Shown in pieces: positions 1 to 6,993 of a stretch of 64,000 bases of DNA (the stretch's first letter is position 1; the number at the start of each line of letters is the position of its first letter). The stretch comes from Actinomadura rudentiformis (GTDB taxonomy: Bacteria > Actinomycetota > Actinomycetes > Streptosporangiales > Streptosporangiaceae), in the NCBI RefSeq assembly GCF_008923185.1, contig NZ_WBMT01000002.1, positions 571,813 through 635,812 on the forward strand, read 5' to 3'. Below the pieces are notes generated by a model. It saw nothing but the letters and a program-made list of their open reading frames with translations. It made no database searches and was not told where the DNA came from. The translations under genes were made by a program, and so were the position numbers.

Positions 1-206
1 ACCTCCGCGTCGGTCCACAAGAGCCCGCGCGGCGCGCCCAGTGCCTTGGCCAGCGCCTCCTTGGCCGCGAACCGGGCCGCCAGCGACCGCCCCGGCAACC
101 CCCGCTCCCCCTCGGTGAAGAGCCGCGTCAACAACCCCGGCGTCCGCTCCAGCGACCGCTCGAACCGAGCGATGTCCACCACATCGATCCCCACACCCAC
201 GATCAC
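1..206 (-). CDS. acpS: Holo-[acyl-carrier-protein] synthase, N-terminal part (runs off the left edge)
   Basis: Transfers the 4'-phosphopantetheine arm from CoA to apo acyl carrier protein. Reading leftwards from a GTG at 206-204 gives 68 codons beginning [12 protein letters not shown], the first strand of the family with the metal-binding Asp at residue 8. The helix [11 protein letters not shown] follows, with the second metal ligand Glu at residue 50. The other half of the gene lies outside the window. A G-rich stretch (GGTGGGG) just upstream is the only ribosome-site candidate. In related actinomycetes acpS sits close to glmS; here about 9 kb of other genes lie between them. Confidence 0.9.
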   Translation of the reverse strand, partial: MIVGVGIDVVDIARFERSLERTPGLLTRLFTEGERGLPGRSLAARFAAKEALAKALGAPRGLLWTDAE

Positions 207-230
207 GAACCCCACCCTGCCACGCGAGCC

Positions 231-1100
231 TCAACCCGCCCATCGCTCCGCGTTGACCCGATGGATGAATTCGATCGATTGCTGCGCATCGAGGCTGCGT
301 TCGACCAACCACTGGAACTCGCGCCGATATTCGTGAGCCAGGGTCTCGTCCTGGATCTGGCTGGATGTCCGGCTCTCTATGTGGACCATCGCCGGGAATT
401 GGACCTCATACGCGGGGGCGTATTCCAGGAGGATGAACGTGCTCAAGCCTGCACCGTGATCCGCGTCCAGAGGCAGGACCAAGAGATCAACATTGGGCAA
501 CGCAGCCAATTCCACCAGCCGTTCCAATTGCTGACGCATAACGCCGTTGTCACCCACACGGCGCAGTAGGACGGCTTCGTCGAGCACGACGGTCAGCGGC
601 AGCGAACGCGGCGGCTCGATCAGCTGCTGGCGCCGGAGGCGGACCTGCACGTAGCGCTCGATGGCTGCGGGTGGGCGCGGCATGACTTCGTCCCAGCCGA
701 GAATGAGGCGACGGGCATAGCCCTCGGTCTGCAGGAGACCGTTGACGACCTGGCTCTCGAACGCCAGCACCGAGTCGGCTTCGTCCTCCAGCGCGATGTA
801 CGCGGCCTGGTCGTCTCGCAGTTCCGGATAGTCGCCCCACCAGCCCTTTTTGCTCGCTGCCTCCGCCAGTGCGAGCAACTCCCCACGGATCCGCTCCGTC
901 GCCCCGTACAGCTTGAGCATGCGCTTGAGGTCGGACTCCCGGACCCCGATGCGCGCCGTCTCGATGCGGCTCACCTTGGAGGCCGACCAGCCCAGCCGCC
1001 ATCCGACGTCATCCGTGCTCAACTCGACTTCCTCGCGGAGTCGTCGCAAGGCAACGCCCAGCCGCCGCTGACGAACGGTCGAAGCTCGCGCCGTGGGCAT
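231..1100 (-). CDS. HTH (XRE) regulator with DUF5753 domain, WhiJ-like, module 1
   Basis: Predicted DNA-binding protein of 289 residues. An XRE-type helix-turn-helix covers about residues 13-66 (LSTDDVGWRLGWSASKVSRI is the recognition region). A DUF5753 domain fills the rest, with the family hallmarks GWWGDY near residue 86 and GLLQTEGYAR near 117. I chose ATG 1100 because GGAG lies 6 bases upstream and the length then matches the module 2 regulator (288 aa). The frame stays open to 1274, but ATG 1112 has no ribosome site. In Streptomyces such proteins (WhiJ type) act with small DUF397 partners in developmental control. It is divergent from the cyclase-like gene at 1547, and two candidate operators lie between them. 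Family assignment is firm; the regulatory target is inferred. Confidence 0.85.
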   Translation of the reverse strand: MPTARASTVRQRRLGVALRRLREEVELSTDDVGWRLGWSASKVSRIETARIGVRESDLKRMLKLYGATERIRGELLALAEAASKKGWWGDYPELRDDQAAYIALEDEADSVLAFESQVVNGLLQTEGYARRLILGWDEVMPRPPAAIERYVQVRLRRQQLIEPPRSLPLTVVLDEAVLLRRVGDNGVMRQQLERLVELAALPNVDLLVLPLDADHGAGLSTFILLEYAPAYEVQFPAMVHIESRTSSQIQDETLAHEYRREFQWLVERSLDAQQSIEFIHRVNAERWAG

Positions 1101-1191
1101 CCCGGACTCCATGGAGATCCGGCCGACAATGGACGCCGGCCACCGGTTGTCGACTTGTCTGGTCGTATGGAATCTGTTGAGTCGTCTTACT

Positions 1192-1216
1192 CTGCAACTG
1201 ACGCTGCACGTTGCAG
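1192..1216. promoter_or_regulatory. Candidate operator, site 1 (25-bp dyad)
   Basis: Perfect 7-bp inverted arms, CTGCAAC at 1192-1198 and GTTGCAG at 1210-1216, with an 11-base spacer. The site fits the consensus CTGYA-N5-C-N2-TGCA-N-GTTRCAS shared with 1318-1342 and 3688-3712. It sits 92 bases upstream of the HTH start. Binding by the HTH/DUF5753 protein is inferred from position and recurrence. Confidence 0.55.
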
Positions 1217-1317
1217 TCTTTAGATTATGCCACCACCAGCGGTACGTGTGAGTCCTTGGAGACGTGGACTTCAAGACCGAATGTAACCGTCGAGATAGGT
1301 TCTGCTGGACCCGTTGA

Positions 1318-1342
1318 CTGCATGAGGCCGTGCATGTTGCAC
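1318..1342. promoter_or_regulatory. Candidate operator, site 2 (25-bp)
   Basis: Starts CTGCA and ends GTTGCAC with the same 25-base length as sites 1 and 3; 17 of 25 positions equal site 1. It includes a tight palindrome GTGCA-TGT-TGCAC at 1330-1342. Its right end contains TTGCAC, a possible -35 for the rightward cyclase-like gene, so a bound regulator would block that promoter. Confidence 0.5.
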
Positions 1343-1367
1343 GACCGCGTTTTATGAGGCATATAAG
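1337..1367 (+). promoter_or_regulatory. Candidate promoter of cyclase-like gene 1
   Basis: TTGCAC at 1337-1342 and TATAAG at 1362-1367 are separated by 19 bases; CATATA at 1360 would give 17. The -35 overlaps operator site 2. The leader to the TTG start would be about 170 bases. Confidence 0.35.
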
Positions 1368-1546
1368 ACAGTAAGGGGAGTACGGACGTCCTGGAAACTC
1401 CGGGACGCATCACGCGAGCGGTGCCCGCGTACAGCAACGAGGCGGTTACCGGGCCACGCCACGACTGTGGCGATGACCTCCACCTGTGGCGACCTTCTTC
1501 AACCGGGGACGGGCCGGGATCCGACCGGCCGATTGAGAGGGACACC

Positions 1547-2182
1547 TTGAGCGGCAGCCTTCGCGGGCCCCTTCACCGCAGCATTCTGGCACTGGACCTC
1601 GAACGTTCGTCCGCCCGGAACAACCTCATCAAGGTGGAGCAGCGCCGCGAGCTCTACCACGTACTTCGAGAGGCGATGAGGGCTGCCGGCATCGACGAAC
1701 ATTATTGCGAACCGATCGCGGACCGTGGCGATGGTGTGCTCGTTCTCGTGCACCCGGTCGACGAAGTCCCGAAGTCGCGGCTCCTTGTGCCGCTGATCCC
1801 CGAATTGACGAGATTGCTTGTCGATTACAATGACGCACTGCCCGTAGCGGAACGTGCGCTTCGCCAGTTGAGGATGCGCGCGGTGGTCCACGCCGGTGAT
1901 CTCCTCTGTGACGATCACGGCCTTTTCGGCACCGAACTGGACGCGGCCATCCGACTTCTGGACTCCGACGTGGTCCGAGAACTCCTGCGGGAGACCACGA
2001 CTCCGCTCGTCCTGGTCGTCTCACAGCAGATCTACGAGTCGATCGTCATTCACGGATACGATGGCATCTCCCCCGAGTCCTACCACCGCGCCGTCGAGGT
2101 TCACGTCTGCGGACTTACCCGCCACGGGTGGCTGCACGTCCCAGCGGGTCACGGCCAGCCGATCCCCATAACTGCGGCCTGA
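1547..2182 (+). CDS. Class III nucleotidyl-cyclase-like protein, module 1
   Basis: Stand-alone protein of 211 residues that resembles the class III nucleotidyl cyclase fold. Visible landmarks are ILALDLERSS (metal Asp of the first strand), DRGDGVLVL (hairpin with the second metal Asp) and AVVHAGDLLCDDHGLFGTEL followed by DAAIRLL. The last aligns with the VNxAxRL motif: the Arg is kept but the Asn is Asp, and the usual substrate Lys before GDG is missing. Substrate and activity therefore cannot be assumed. I chose TTG 1547 (GAGAGGG 6 bases upstream) because MSGSLRGPLHRSILALDLE then matches the N-terminus of the paralogue at 2851-3513. It is divergent from an HTH/DUF5753 gene and followed by a DUF397 gene. 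No effector domain is fused or adjacent. Confidence 0.65.
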   Translation: MSGSLRGPLHRSILALDLERSSARNNLIKVEQRRELYHVLREAMRAAGIDEHYCEPIADRGDGVLVLVHPVDEVPKSRLLVPLIPELTRLLVDYNDALPVAERALRQLRMRAVVHAGDLLCDDHGLFGTELDAAIRLLDSDVVRELLRETTTPLVLVVSQQIYESIVIHGYDGISPESYHRAVEVHVCGLTRHGWLHVPAGHGQPIPITAA

Positions 2183-2539
2183 ACTCCAGCCTGCCTTCGG
2201 CATATGAAGCGGCGGAAATGTTATTTCAGCCACCTTCCGCACAATGCTGTCCCTGGTGAGCCATAGCCACTACCGTCCACCCAGACACTCCTCCCATACG
2301 GGCACTTCTCGCCCAAGCGTTTCGTCCCGGGACCAAGGCCTACTTGATCCGCCCACCCACAGCCTGAACGGGACGTCCCAGCAGTGGGGGGCATGTATTC
2401 GGCCTACCGGAAATAACGTTTCGGCAAAAGCGCTATCCCTACGCCACCGTAACCTGCCAGTCTCCCTTCGTCCGGGCACTCCGTCCCGGCTGAGGCCCGG
2501 GATGGCAGCCGCCTTCCCACAGCATCAAGGGGTGATGAA
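2183..2539. other. Intergenic stretch between cyclase-like gene 1 and the DUF397 gene
   Basis: No coding frame here has an actinobacterial look and I see no operator copy. The region is less GC-biased than its flanks and has short inverted repeats, such as GCGG/CCGC around 2210-2240. It may carry a separate promoter for the DUF397 gene. Confidence 0.4.
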
Positions 2540-2797
2540 GTGGCGGCTGCCAACGCCCTTTCTCCTTCTGCCTTTTCCAACAGAGGTTCTAGAGCTGCGA
2601 AGCAGCTCACCCCGTGGAAGAAGAGCAGAGCCTGCCAGGCGAGCAATGGGTGCGTGGAAATGGCGAGCTTCGCCTTGGGAACAGCTGGGGCGCGGGACAG
2701 CGTGCTCGGCCAGGAAAGCCCAGTCCTGACATTCACACAGCCCGAGGTGCGCGCCCTATTCAGGAGAATCAAAGCCGGAGATCTCGACCTTCACTGA
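2540..2797 (+). CDS. DUF397 protein, module 1
   Basis: Small protein of 85 residues with the DUF397 pattern. W-KKS starts the domain, GCVEMASF is the central strand, ARDS follows, then SPVLTFTQPEVRALFRRIKA and GDLDLH at the end. The GTG start has AAGGGG 7 bases upstream. The first 25 residues (Ser/Ala-rich) are longer than in the two other DUF397 proteins here. DUF397 proteins are usually encoded beside HTH/DUF5753 regulators and are thought to work with them, possibly as antagonists or antitoxin-like partners. Here the partner would be the regulator at 231-1100, although the cyclase-like gene lies between them. Confidence 0.8.
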   Translation: MAAANALSPSAFSNRGSRAAKQLTPWKKSRACQASNGCVEMASFALGTAGARDSVLGQESPVLTFTQPEVRALFRRIKAGDLDLH

Positions 2798-2850
2798 ATA
2801 CGGCGGACGAGGAATAGCAGGCCCGCGAAGCCCATTCTCACGTCCCGGTG

Positions 2851-3513
2851 CTAGGCGGCGGTGTGGTCGAGGCCGGTGAAGGTGTGCGGGTCCTGAGGGA
2901 TGAGTTTCAGGGCCTCGGTGGGGACGTGAACCCAGCCTTGGCGGCGGCGGCCCGCCACTTTGACGCCGACGTCGGGGTGGTAGGTCTCCGGGGAGATGCC
3001 GTCGTAACCGTGTTTGACGATGGTCTGGTAGATGTCCTCGGAGACGACCAGGACGAGCGGTGCCGGTACGGATTCGAGGCACTTCTTGAGGGCTCTGGCG
3101 TCGAGGAGGCGGCAGGCGACGTCGAGGGCCTCGCCGAAGTAGCCGTACGCGTCGCGGTGGATCTCCCCGGCGTGGACGACGGCGCGGAGGCGGAGGCCAC
3201 GGCGCGGCCGTTCGTCGGGCGGAAGGCCCAGGTTGTAGTCGACCAGCTGGCGGGCGAGCTCGGGGATGAGGCGGCTCAGCAGGTAGGTCTTGGGGACGCC
3301 GTCGTCGGGCTGGATCAGCGCGAGCACCCCGTCGCCGCGGTCCTCGAACGGATCGCGCTGCCGCGGGCCGATGCCGGCGCGGGCCATGGCCTGGTCCAGC
3401 ATGCGGTAGACGTGCCCGCGCAGCTCGCCTTTGATCGGGTTGGTCCGGAGCGGACTCGTCGAGCGTTCCATGTCGACGGCCAAGATGCTCCGGTGCAGCG
3501 GGAGATTGTCCAC
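2851..3513 (-). CDS. Class III nucleotidyl-cyclase-like protein, module 2
   Basis: A 220-residue paralogue of the protein at 1547-2182; both share LHRSILA-D-ERS, DRGDGVL, LLS/VPLIPEL, LVDYN, RAVVHAG and HGYDGISPE. Metal-ligand candidates are the Asp in SILAVDMERS and the second Asp of DRGDGVL. The ALDVACRLL segment keeps the transition-state Arg but again has Asp where active cyclases have Asn. The GTG start at 3513 follows GGAGGGG at 4-5 bases. The gene is divergent from the module 2 HTH gene and its 3' end converges with the module 1 DUF397 gene. No transmembrane segment or output domain is present, so it is likely cytoplasmic. Fold assignment is by motif; function is unknown. Confidence 0.65.
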   Translation of the reverse strand: MDNLPLHRSILAVDMERSTSPLRTNPIKGELRGHVYRMLDQAMARAGIGPRQRDPFEDRGDGVLALIQPDDGVPKTYLLSRLIPELARQLVDYNLGLPPDERPRRGLRLRAVVHAGEIHRDAYGYFGEALDVACRLLDARALKKCLESVPAPLVLVVSEDIYQTIVKHGYDGISPETYHPDVGVKVAGRRRQGWVHVPTEALKLIPQDPHTFTGLDHTAA

Positions 3514-3676
3514 CGGACCCCTCCATTCTCCGGCCGGTCGGCCGGCAACCTTCGAGGGAAGACCACATGGTTGTGATCTCGGATGACCCGGCGAGGCGCC
3601 GTTGCCCGCCTTCGTCCGACCGGGCTTGTGACCCCGTCGAACACCCGGCCGTTCTGATGATCGGCCGCTTGGTTAG

Positions 3677-3705
3677 ATTGTGAACATCTGTAGGTTGCTG
3701 TGCAA
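3677..3705 (-). promoter_or_regulatory. Candidate promoter of cyclase-like gene 2
   Basis: On the minus strand TTGCAC (3705-3700) and CACAAT (3682-3677) are separated by 17 bases. The -35 lies inside operator site 3, as the -35 of cyclase-like gene 1 lies inside site 2. Confidence 0.35.
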
Positions 3706-3712
3706 GTTACAG
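3688..3712. promoter_or_regulatory. Candidate operator, site 3 (25-bp dyad)
   Basis: Imperfect 11-bp arms around a TGT centre, CTGTAGGTTGC and GCAAGTTACAG, with 9 of 11 positions complementary. It has the same 25-base frame as sites 1 and 2. Relative to site 1 the fourth base changes C to T and its partner changes G to A, a compensating pair. It lies 123 bases upstream of the HTH start. Confidence 0.55.
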
Positions 3713-3834
3713 TGTCATGTACGGTGACGAATCCTTCGGCGCCGTAGAAACATCGCCACCCGGCTTGCGTCGTCGCCCCCCTCCCGGGGCAGACTGCGCA
3801 CAAAGCAACCCGTTGGGCGGGAGAGGCCGCAGCC

Positions 3835-4701
3835 ATGAGCGCATCCCCACGTCCTTCCGTCCGGCAGCGGCGCCTGGCGGCCGAGCTCCGCAGGCTCCGC
3901 GAGGAGCGGCGGCTGACGGGAGACGACGTCGCAGCCGAGCTGTCGTGGAGCACGGCGAAGGTGTCCCGGATCGAGAACGCGCGCACCGGCGCCCGGATCT
4001 CCGACGTCCGCCGGCTCCTGCGTCTCTACCAGGTGAACGGGCAGCACCACGACGAGCTCATCGCGCTCGCGGAGGACGCGGCGGAGAAGGGCTGGTGGGA
4101 GGAGTACCGCGATCTGATCGGCGGCTATCCGGACTTCATCGCGATGGAGGCCGAGGCCAACTCGATCAAACAGTGGGAGACCCACACGATGCCGGGCCTG
4201 CTGCAGACCGAGGAGTACGCCCGCGAGGTCATCTCCGGCTGGAATGCGATCGCCACCATTCCACCCCGTGAGATCGACCGCCGGATCGAGGTGCGGATGC
4301 GCCGTCAGGAGATCCTGCGGCAGTCCCCCCGCCCCGCCGAACTGTCGGTGGTCATCGACGAATCGGTGCTCCGACGGCGGGTCGGTGGCACATCGGTAAT
4401 GCGGGGCCAAATTGAACACTTGCTCGCCATCACAGAACTCAACAATGTACGTCTTCGAGTGCTGCCCCTGGAAGGCGCCCATCCGGTGATGGAGGGATCT
4501 TTCATACTCCTTGAATTCGCCCCTGTACACGACGTGATCTTTCCCGATGTCGTGCACACGGAGAGCCTGGCGGTGAGCCATTTTGAGGACGAGATGACCA
4601 CGCACATGTATCGTCTCGCCTACCAGGCTCTATGCGACTCCGCCTTGGACTACGCGGATTCCAAACGGTTCATTGCGGCGTCACTCGGGCTCTGGCGATA
4701 A
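3835..4701 (+). CDS. HTH (XRE) regulator with DUF5753 domain, WhiJ-like, module 2
   Basis: Regulator of 288 residues, a paralogue of the 231-1100 product. The XRE helix-turn-helix spans about residues 12-65 (LTGDDVAAELSWSTAKVSRI). DUF5753 follows, with GWWEEY, MPGLLQTEEYAREVI, a basic RMRRQEIL stretch and VLPLEGAHPVMEGSFILLEF. The ATG follows a GGGAGAGG stretch about 10 bases upstream. Two DUF397 genes lie downstream on the same strand, the classical WhiJ-like arrangement. It is divergent from a cyclase-like gene, as in module 1. Family assignment is clear; that it represses the divergent promoter through site 3 is inference. Confidence 0.88.
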   Translation: MSASPRPSVRQRRLAAELRRLREERRLTGDDVAAELSWSTAKVSRIENARTGARISDVRRLLRLYQVNGQHHDELIALAEDAAEKGWWEEYRDLIGGYPDFIAMEAEANSIKQWETHTMPGLLQTEEYAREVISGWNAIATIPPREIDRRIEVRMRRQEILRQSPRPAELSVVIDESVLRRRVGGTSVMRGQIEHLLAITELNNVRLRVLPLEGAHPVMEGSFILLEFAPVHDVIFPDVVHTESLAVSHFEDEMTTHMYRLAYQALCDSALDYADSKRFIAASLGLWR

Positions 4702-4740
4702 GAAATCTGTCGCTAACCTATCTCACCCAAAGGACGTCTC

Positions 4741-4959
4741 GTGACCTCCGCTGAAAACGATCCGATCTCCTGGCGGAAGGGCAGCCGTTGCGCTGCCAAC
4801 GGTACCTGCGTGGAAATCGCAGGCGCCTATGCCCCAGGTACCATCGCCGCGCGCGACGCCAAGCACGGCGAGGCCAGCCCTGTGTTGCTCTTCTCACCCG
4901 GGGAATGGCGTACGTTCACCGATCGGATCAAGAGCGGGGAGCTCGACCTGTCGCGCTGA
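4741..4959 (+). CDS. DUF397 protein, first of two in module 2
   Basis: Protein of 72 residues with the DUF397 signature: ISWRKGS, GTCVEIAG, IAARDAKHG, SPVLLFSPGEWRTFTDRIKSG and ELDLSR. It starts at a GTG 39 bases after the HTH stop, so the two genes are probably co-transcribed. Likely the dedicated partner of the preceding regulator. Confidence 0.88.
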   Translation: MTSAENDPISWRKGSRCAANGTCVEIAGAYAPGTIAARDAKHGEASPVLLFSPGEWRTFTDRIKSGELDLSR

Positions 4960-5125
4960 CACCACCCGCCACCCACGCCGGGGCGCTCGCCGGAGAAGAC
5001 TTCCGGCGGCGCCCCGTCGCCGTACATTGGCCACCTCTGTCCAGGTGATCTTTCCGGCCATGGGGTACAACATGGTGTGGCAACGACGCCGGTTACCTCC
5101 CAACCATGCTCCAGAAGGAGGTGGG

Positions 5126-5347
5126 ATGCGGCCCGACTCGACATCCCCGGCCCACTGGCGGACGAGCGCGCACAGCGTGGCGAACGGCACGTGCGTGGAG
5201 ATCGCCCGGCTCGCCGGCCCGATCGGTCCGGCGATCGGGATACGCGACAGCACGCACGGTGGGAACGGTCCGATGCTCACCTTCGGCCCCACCGAATGGA
5301 GGGCGTTCACCGCCCGAGCGAGGGCAGGCGGATTCGACCTGTCCTGA
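5126..5347 (+). CDS. DUF397 protein, second of two in module 2
   Basis: Protein of 73 residues. The ATG at 5126 follows a near-perfect AAGGAGGTGGG ribosome site. The DUF397 pattern is clear: HWRTSAHSVANGTCVEIARL, IRDSTHG, GPMLTFGPTEWRAFTARARA and GGFDLS. It lies 166 bases after the first DUF397 gene. The Lys/Arg-Ser step of the domain start is Thr-Ser here and the C-terminus lacks the usual acidic Glu. It may be a diverging duplicate. Confidence 0.85.
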   Translation: MRPDSTSPAHWRTSAHSVANGTCVEIARLAGPIGPAIGIRDSTHGGNGPMLTFGPTEWRAFTARARAGGFDLS

Positions 5348-5372
5348 TCGAATGACCCCGACCTGACGGAAG

Positions 5373-5400
5373 GGTGCCGGCCAGGCGCGTGGTCGGCACC
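5373..5400. terminator. Hairpin terminator between convergent genes
   Basis: GGTGCCGGCC (5373-5382) pairs with GGTCGGCACC (5391-5400) across an 8-base loop with one wobble pair. It lies between the rightward DUF397 gene and the leftward phoX-like gene. Confidence 0.6.
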
Positions 5401-5426
5401 GCTTCGTTCCCAGGCAAGGCGGTTGA

Positions 5427-6869
5427 TCAGAAGGGGCCGTGGTGCCAGGGGCCCCAGATCGCGAAGCTCATGCCGACCTTCGACTGGATGTTGACGAAGA
5501 GCGTCCTGCCGTCCGGGGAGAACGTGGAGCCGGCGAACTCGGCGCCCGTGTCCTCCTTGACGGGCTCCAGGCGGCCGAAGTCGAAGAGGTTCCCGCGCTG
5601 CGTGAGGCCCCGCAGGTAGTTGTCGCCCTCGCCGTCCTCGCAGAGGACGAGGGCGCCGCGCCTGCTGTGGGTGATGTTGTCGGGCAGGTCGAGCCAGGTG
5701 GCGCCGGGTGACTCCACGACGAGGCGGAGCCTGCCGCTGCGCGTGTCGTACGCCCAGACCTGGCCCCGGCCGTCACCGAAGCCCGAAGGCGCCGGCTCGG
5801 TGACCCGTGCTCCGCCCTGCGTGGAGACGAAGTAGACCACGCCGTGGGCGTAGATCGCGCCCTCCAGCCGGGAGAAGAGTGCGCCGCCGCCGGCACGGCC
5901 CTGCTTGCCGACCGCCTGGATCGCCTCGTCGTTGCTCGGCTTGCCGGTGAACGTGGGGTCCGGGTCGTCGATGTCGACCCACGTCGTCTCGTACACCGCG
6001 TTCCTGGGCTGGCCCAGTGAGAGGTCGGCCCCGGGGCGGCCCTTCACCGCGAGCATCTGGAGACGGCCGCCGTCGAGGAGCCGGCCGGTGCGGAGGGGGT
6101 TCTTCGGCGGCAGGTAGCGGTAGAAGCCCGAGGCGAAGTTGAAGTTGTCCTCGGTCATGTAGATGGCGCCCGTCCGCGGGTCGCAGACGGCCGACTCGTG
6201 TGCGAAGCGGCCCGCGTTGCGGATCGGGCGCGGCGTGACCCGGCCGCGCGTCGGGACCTCGAAGAGGTAGCCGTGCTTCTGCTTGAGCTTGCTGTTGTCG
6301 CCGCCGGAGAAGTCGTTGCCCACGTCCGGGCCGTTGATCGTCTCCTCGCAGGTGAGCCAGCTGCCCCACGGCATCGGGCCGCCCGAGCAGTTCATCTGGG
6401 TGCCGCCCAGGCTGACGCGGGAGTCCAGCACTTCGCCGTACGGGGTGACGCGCAGCGTGCAGGTGCCGCCGCCCGCGGCGGAGTCGTACACCTTGGCCGG
6501 GTCGCCGAACGCGCCGACCGGCCCGTTCACCTCGTGGTTGCGGACCAGGATCACCGAGCCGCGGCTGCCGCGGAAGGCGGCCATGCCGTCGTGCTTGCCG
6601 GGGGTCACGGTGCCGTCGCTCAGTGTGGAGCCCGCCGGGTTGAACGAGCGGTAGCGGAATCCCTGAGGCAGGTGAAGCCGGACCTCGCCGTCCCTCAGGT
6701 CGCGCACAGGGCGGAGTGGCCCGTAGCCGCGGCCCCGCGCGGGCGCGCCGCCGTTGCTCACCTTTTCCGCTCGCTCCGTGTGCGCGAGGACACCCTGGAA
6801 CGGTCCCGCCGTCAGCGCCGCTCCGGCGGCCACGGTCGCTCCACCGGCCAGGAAATGACGCCGATCCAT
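5427..6869 (-). CDS. PhoX-family alkaline phosphatase, Tat-exported
   Basis: Secreted phosphatase of 480 residues, of the calcium/iron-dependent PhoX (DUF839) family that releases phosphate from organic esters. The N-terminus MDRRHFLAGGATVAAGAAL is a twin-arginine signal (RRxFL), as expected for an enzyme folded with metals before export. Family landmarks follow in order: LVRNHE, GGTCTLRV, GTQMNCSGGPMPWGSWLTCE, GRFAHESA, YMTEDN, GALFSRLEGA, FAGSTFSPDG and IWGPW at the end. The Cys in MNCSGG and the LTCEE segment belong to the metal site region. Start ATG 6869 follows GAAGGGAAG. It stands alone, converging with the DUF397 gene. I see no clear PHO box upstream, so phosphate control is possible but not shown. 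Confidence 0.88.
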   Translation of the reverse strand: MDRRHFLAGGATVAAGAALTAGPFQGVLAHTERAEKVSNGGAPARGRGYGPLRPVRDLRDGEVRLHLPQGFRYRSFNPAGSTLSDGTVTPGKHDGMAAFRGSRGSVILVRNHEVNGPVGAFGDPAKVYDSAAGGGTCTLRVTPYGEVLDSRVSLGGTQMNCSGGPMPWGSWLTCEETINGPDVGNDFSGGDNSKLKQKHGYLFEVPTRGRVTPRPIRNAGRFAHESAVCDPRTGAIYMTEDNFNFASGFYRYLPPKNPLRTGRLLDGGRLQMLAVKGRPGADLSLGQPRNAVYETTWVDIDDPDPTFTGKPSNDEAIQAVGKQGRAGGGALFSRLEGAIYAHGVVYFVSTQGGARVTEPAPSGFGDGRGQVWAYDTRSGRLRLVVESPGATWLDLPDNITHSRRGALVLCEDGEGDNYLRGLTQRGNLFDFGRLEPVKEDTGAEFAGSTFSPDGRTLFVNIQSKVGMSFAIWGPWHHGPF

Positions 6870-6993
6870 CCCGGACTTCCCTTCGTCAGGTCAACGTTCT
6901 CCGGGAATTTACCGACCATTCACCACATGAGACAGTCCGCGAACAGGCACGTCATCCGATTGTGATCGCGCTCGCGGTGCACGGACGCCCTGT

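Larger units (their letters stand above)
1101..1546. other. Divergent intergenic region of module 1
   Basis: This 446-base region between the HTH gene (leftward) and the cyclase-like gene (rightward) holds no convincing gene. It is visibly more AT-rich than the flanking coding DNA between 1140 and 1380. It contains two of the three 25-bp candidate operators (1192-1216 and 1318-1342) and a promoter-like TTGCAC/TATAAG pair at 1337-1367 pointing right. A right-facing frame is open from 1421 up to the TTG start at 1547, but the paralogue has no counterpart of that extension. Confidence 0.6.
3514..3834. other. Divergent intergenic region of module 2
   Basis: These 321 bases separate the leftward cyclase-like gene from the rightward HTH gene and hold no gene. 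They contain operator site 3 (3688-3712), a leftward promoter candidate (3677-3705) and a GGCCGG/CCGGCC inverted repeat at about 3530-3546 in the leader of the cyclase-like gene. The middle (3660-3725) is the AT-richest part, as in module 1. Confidence 0.6.

Noticed and set aside
1421-1546. Forty-two extra N-terminal residues on cyclase-like protein 1
   Set aside because: The paralogue lacks them, they have no conserved look, and TTG 1547 has a good ribosome site.
1547-5347. The modules as a complete Pycsar-type defence system
   Set aside because: No effector with a cyclic-nucleotide sensor and killing domain is adjacent, and the cyclase motifs are altered, so the name cannot be supported.
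231-5347. HTH/DUF397 pairs called outright as toxin-antitoxin systems
   Set aside because: Nothing in the sequence shows toxicity; the pairing also fits developmental regulators of the WhiJ type.
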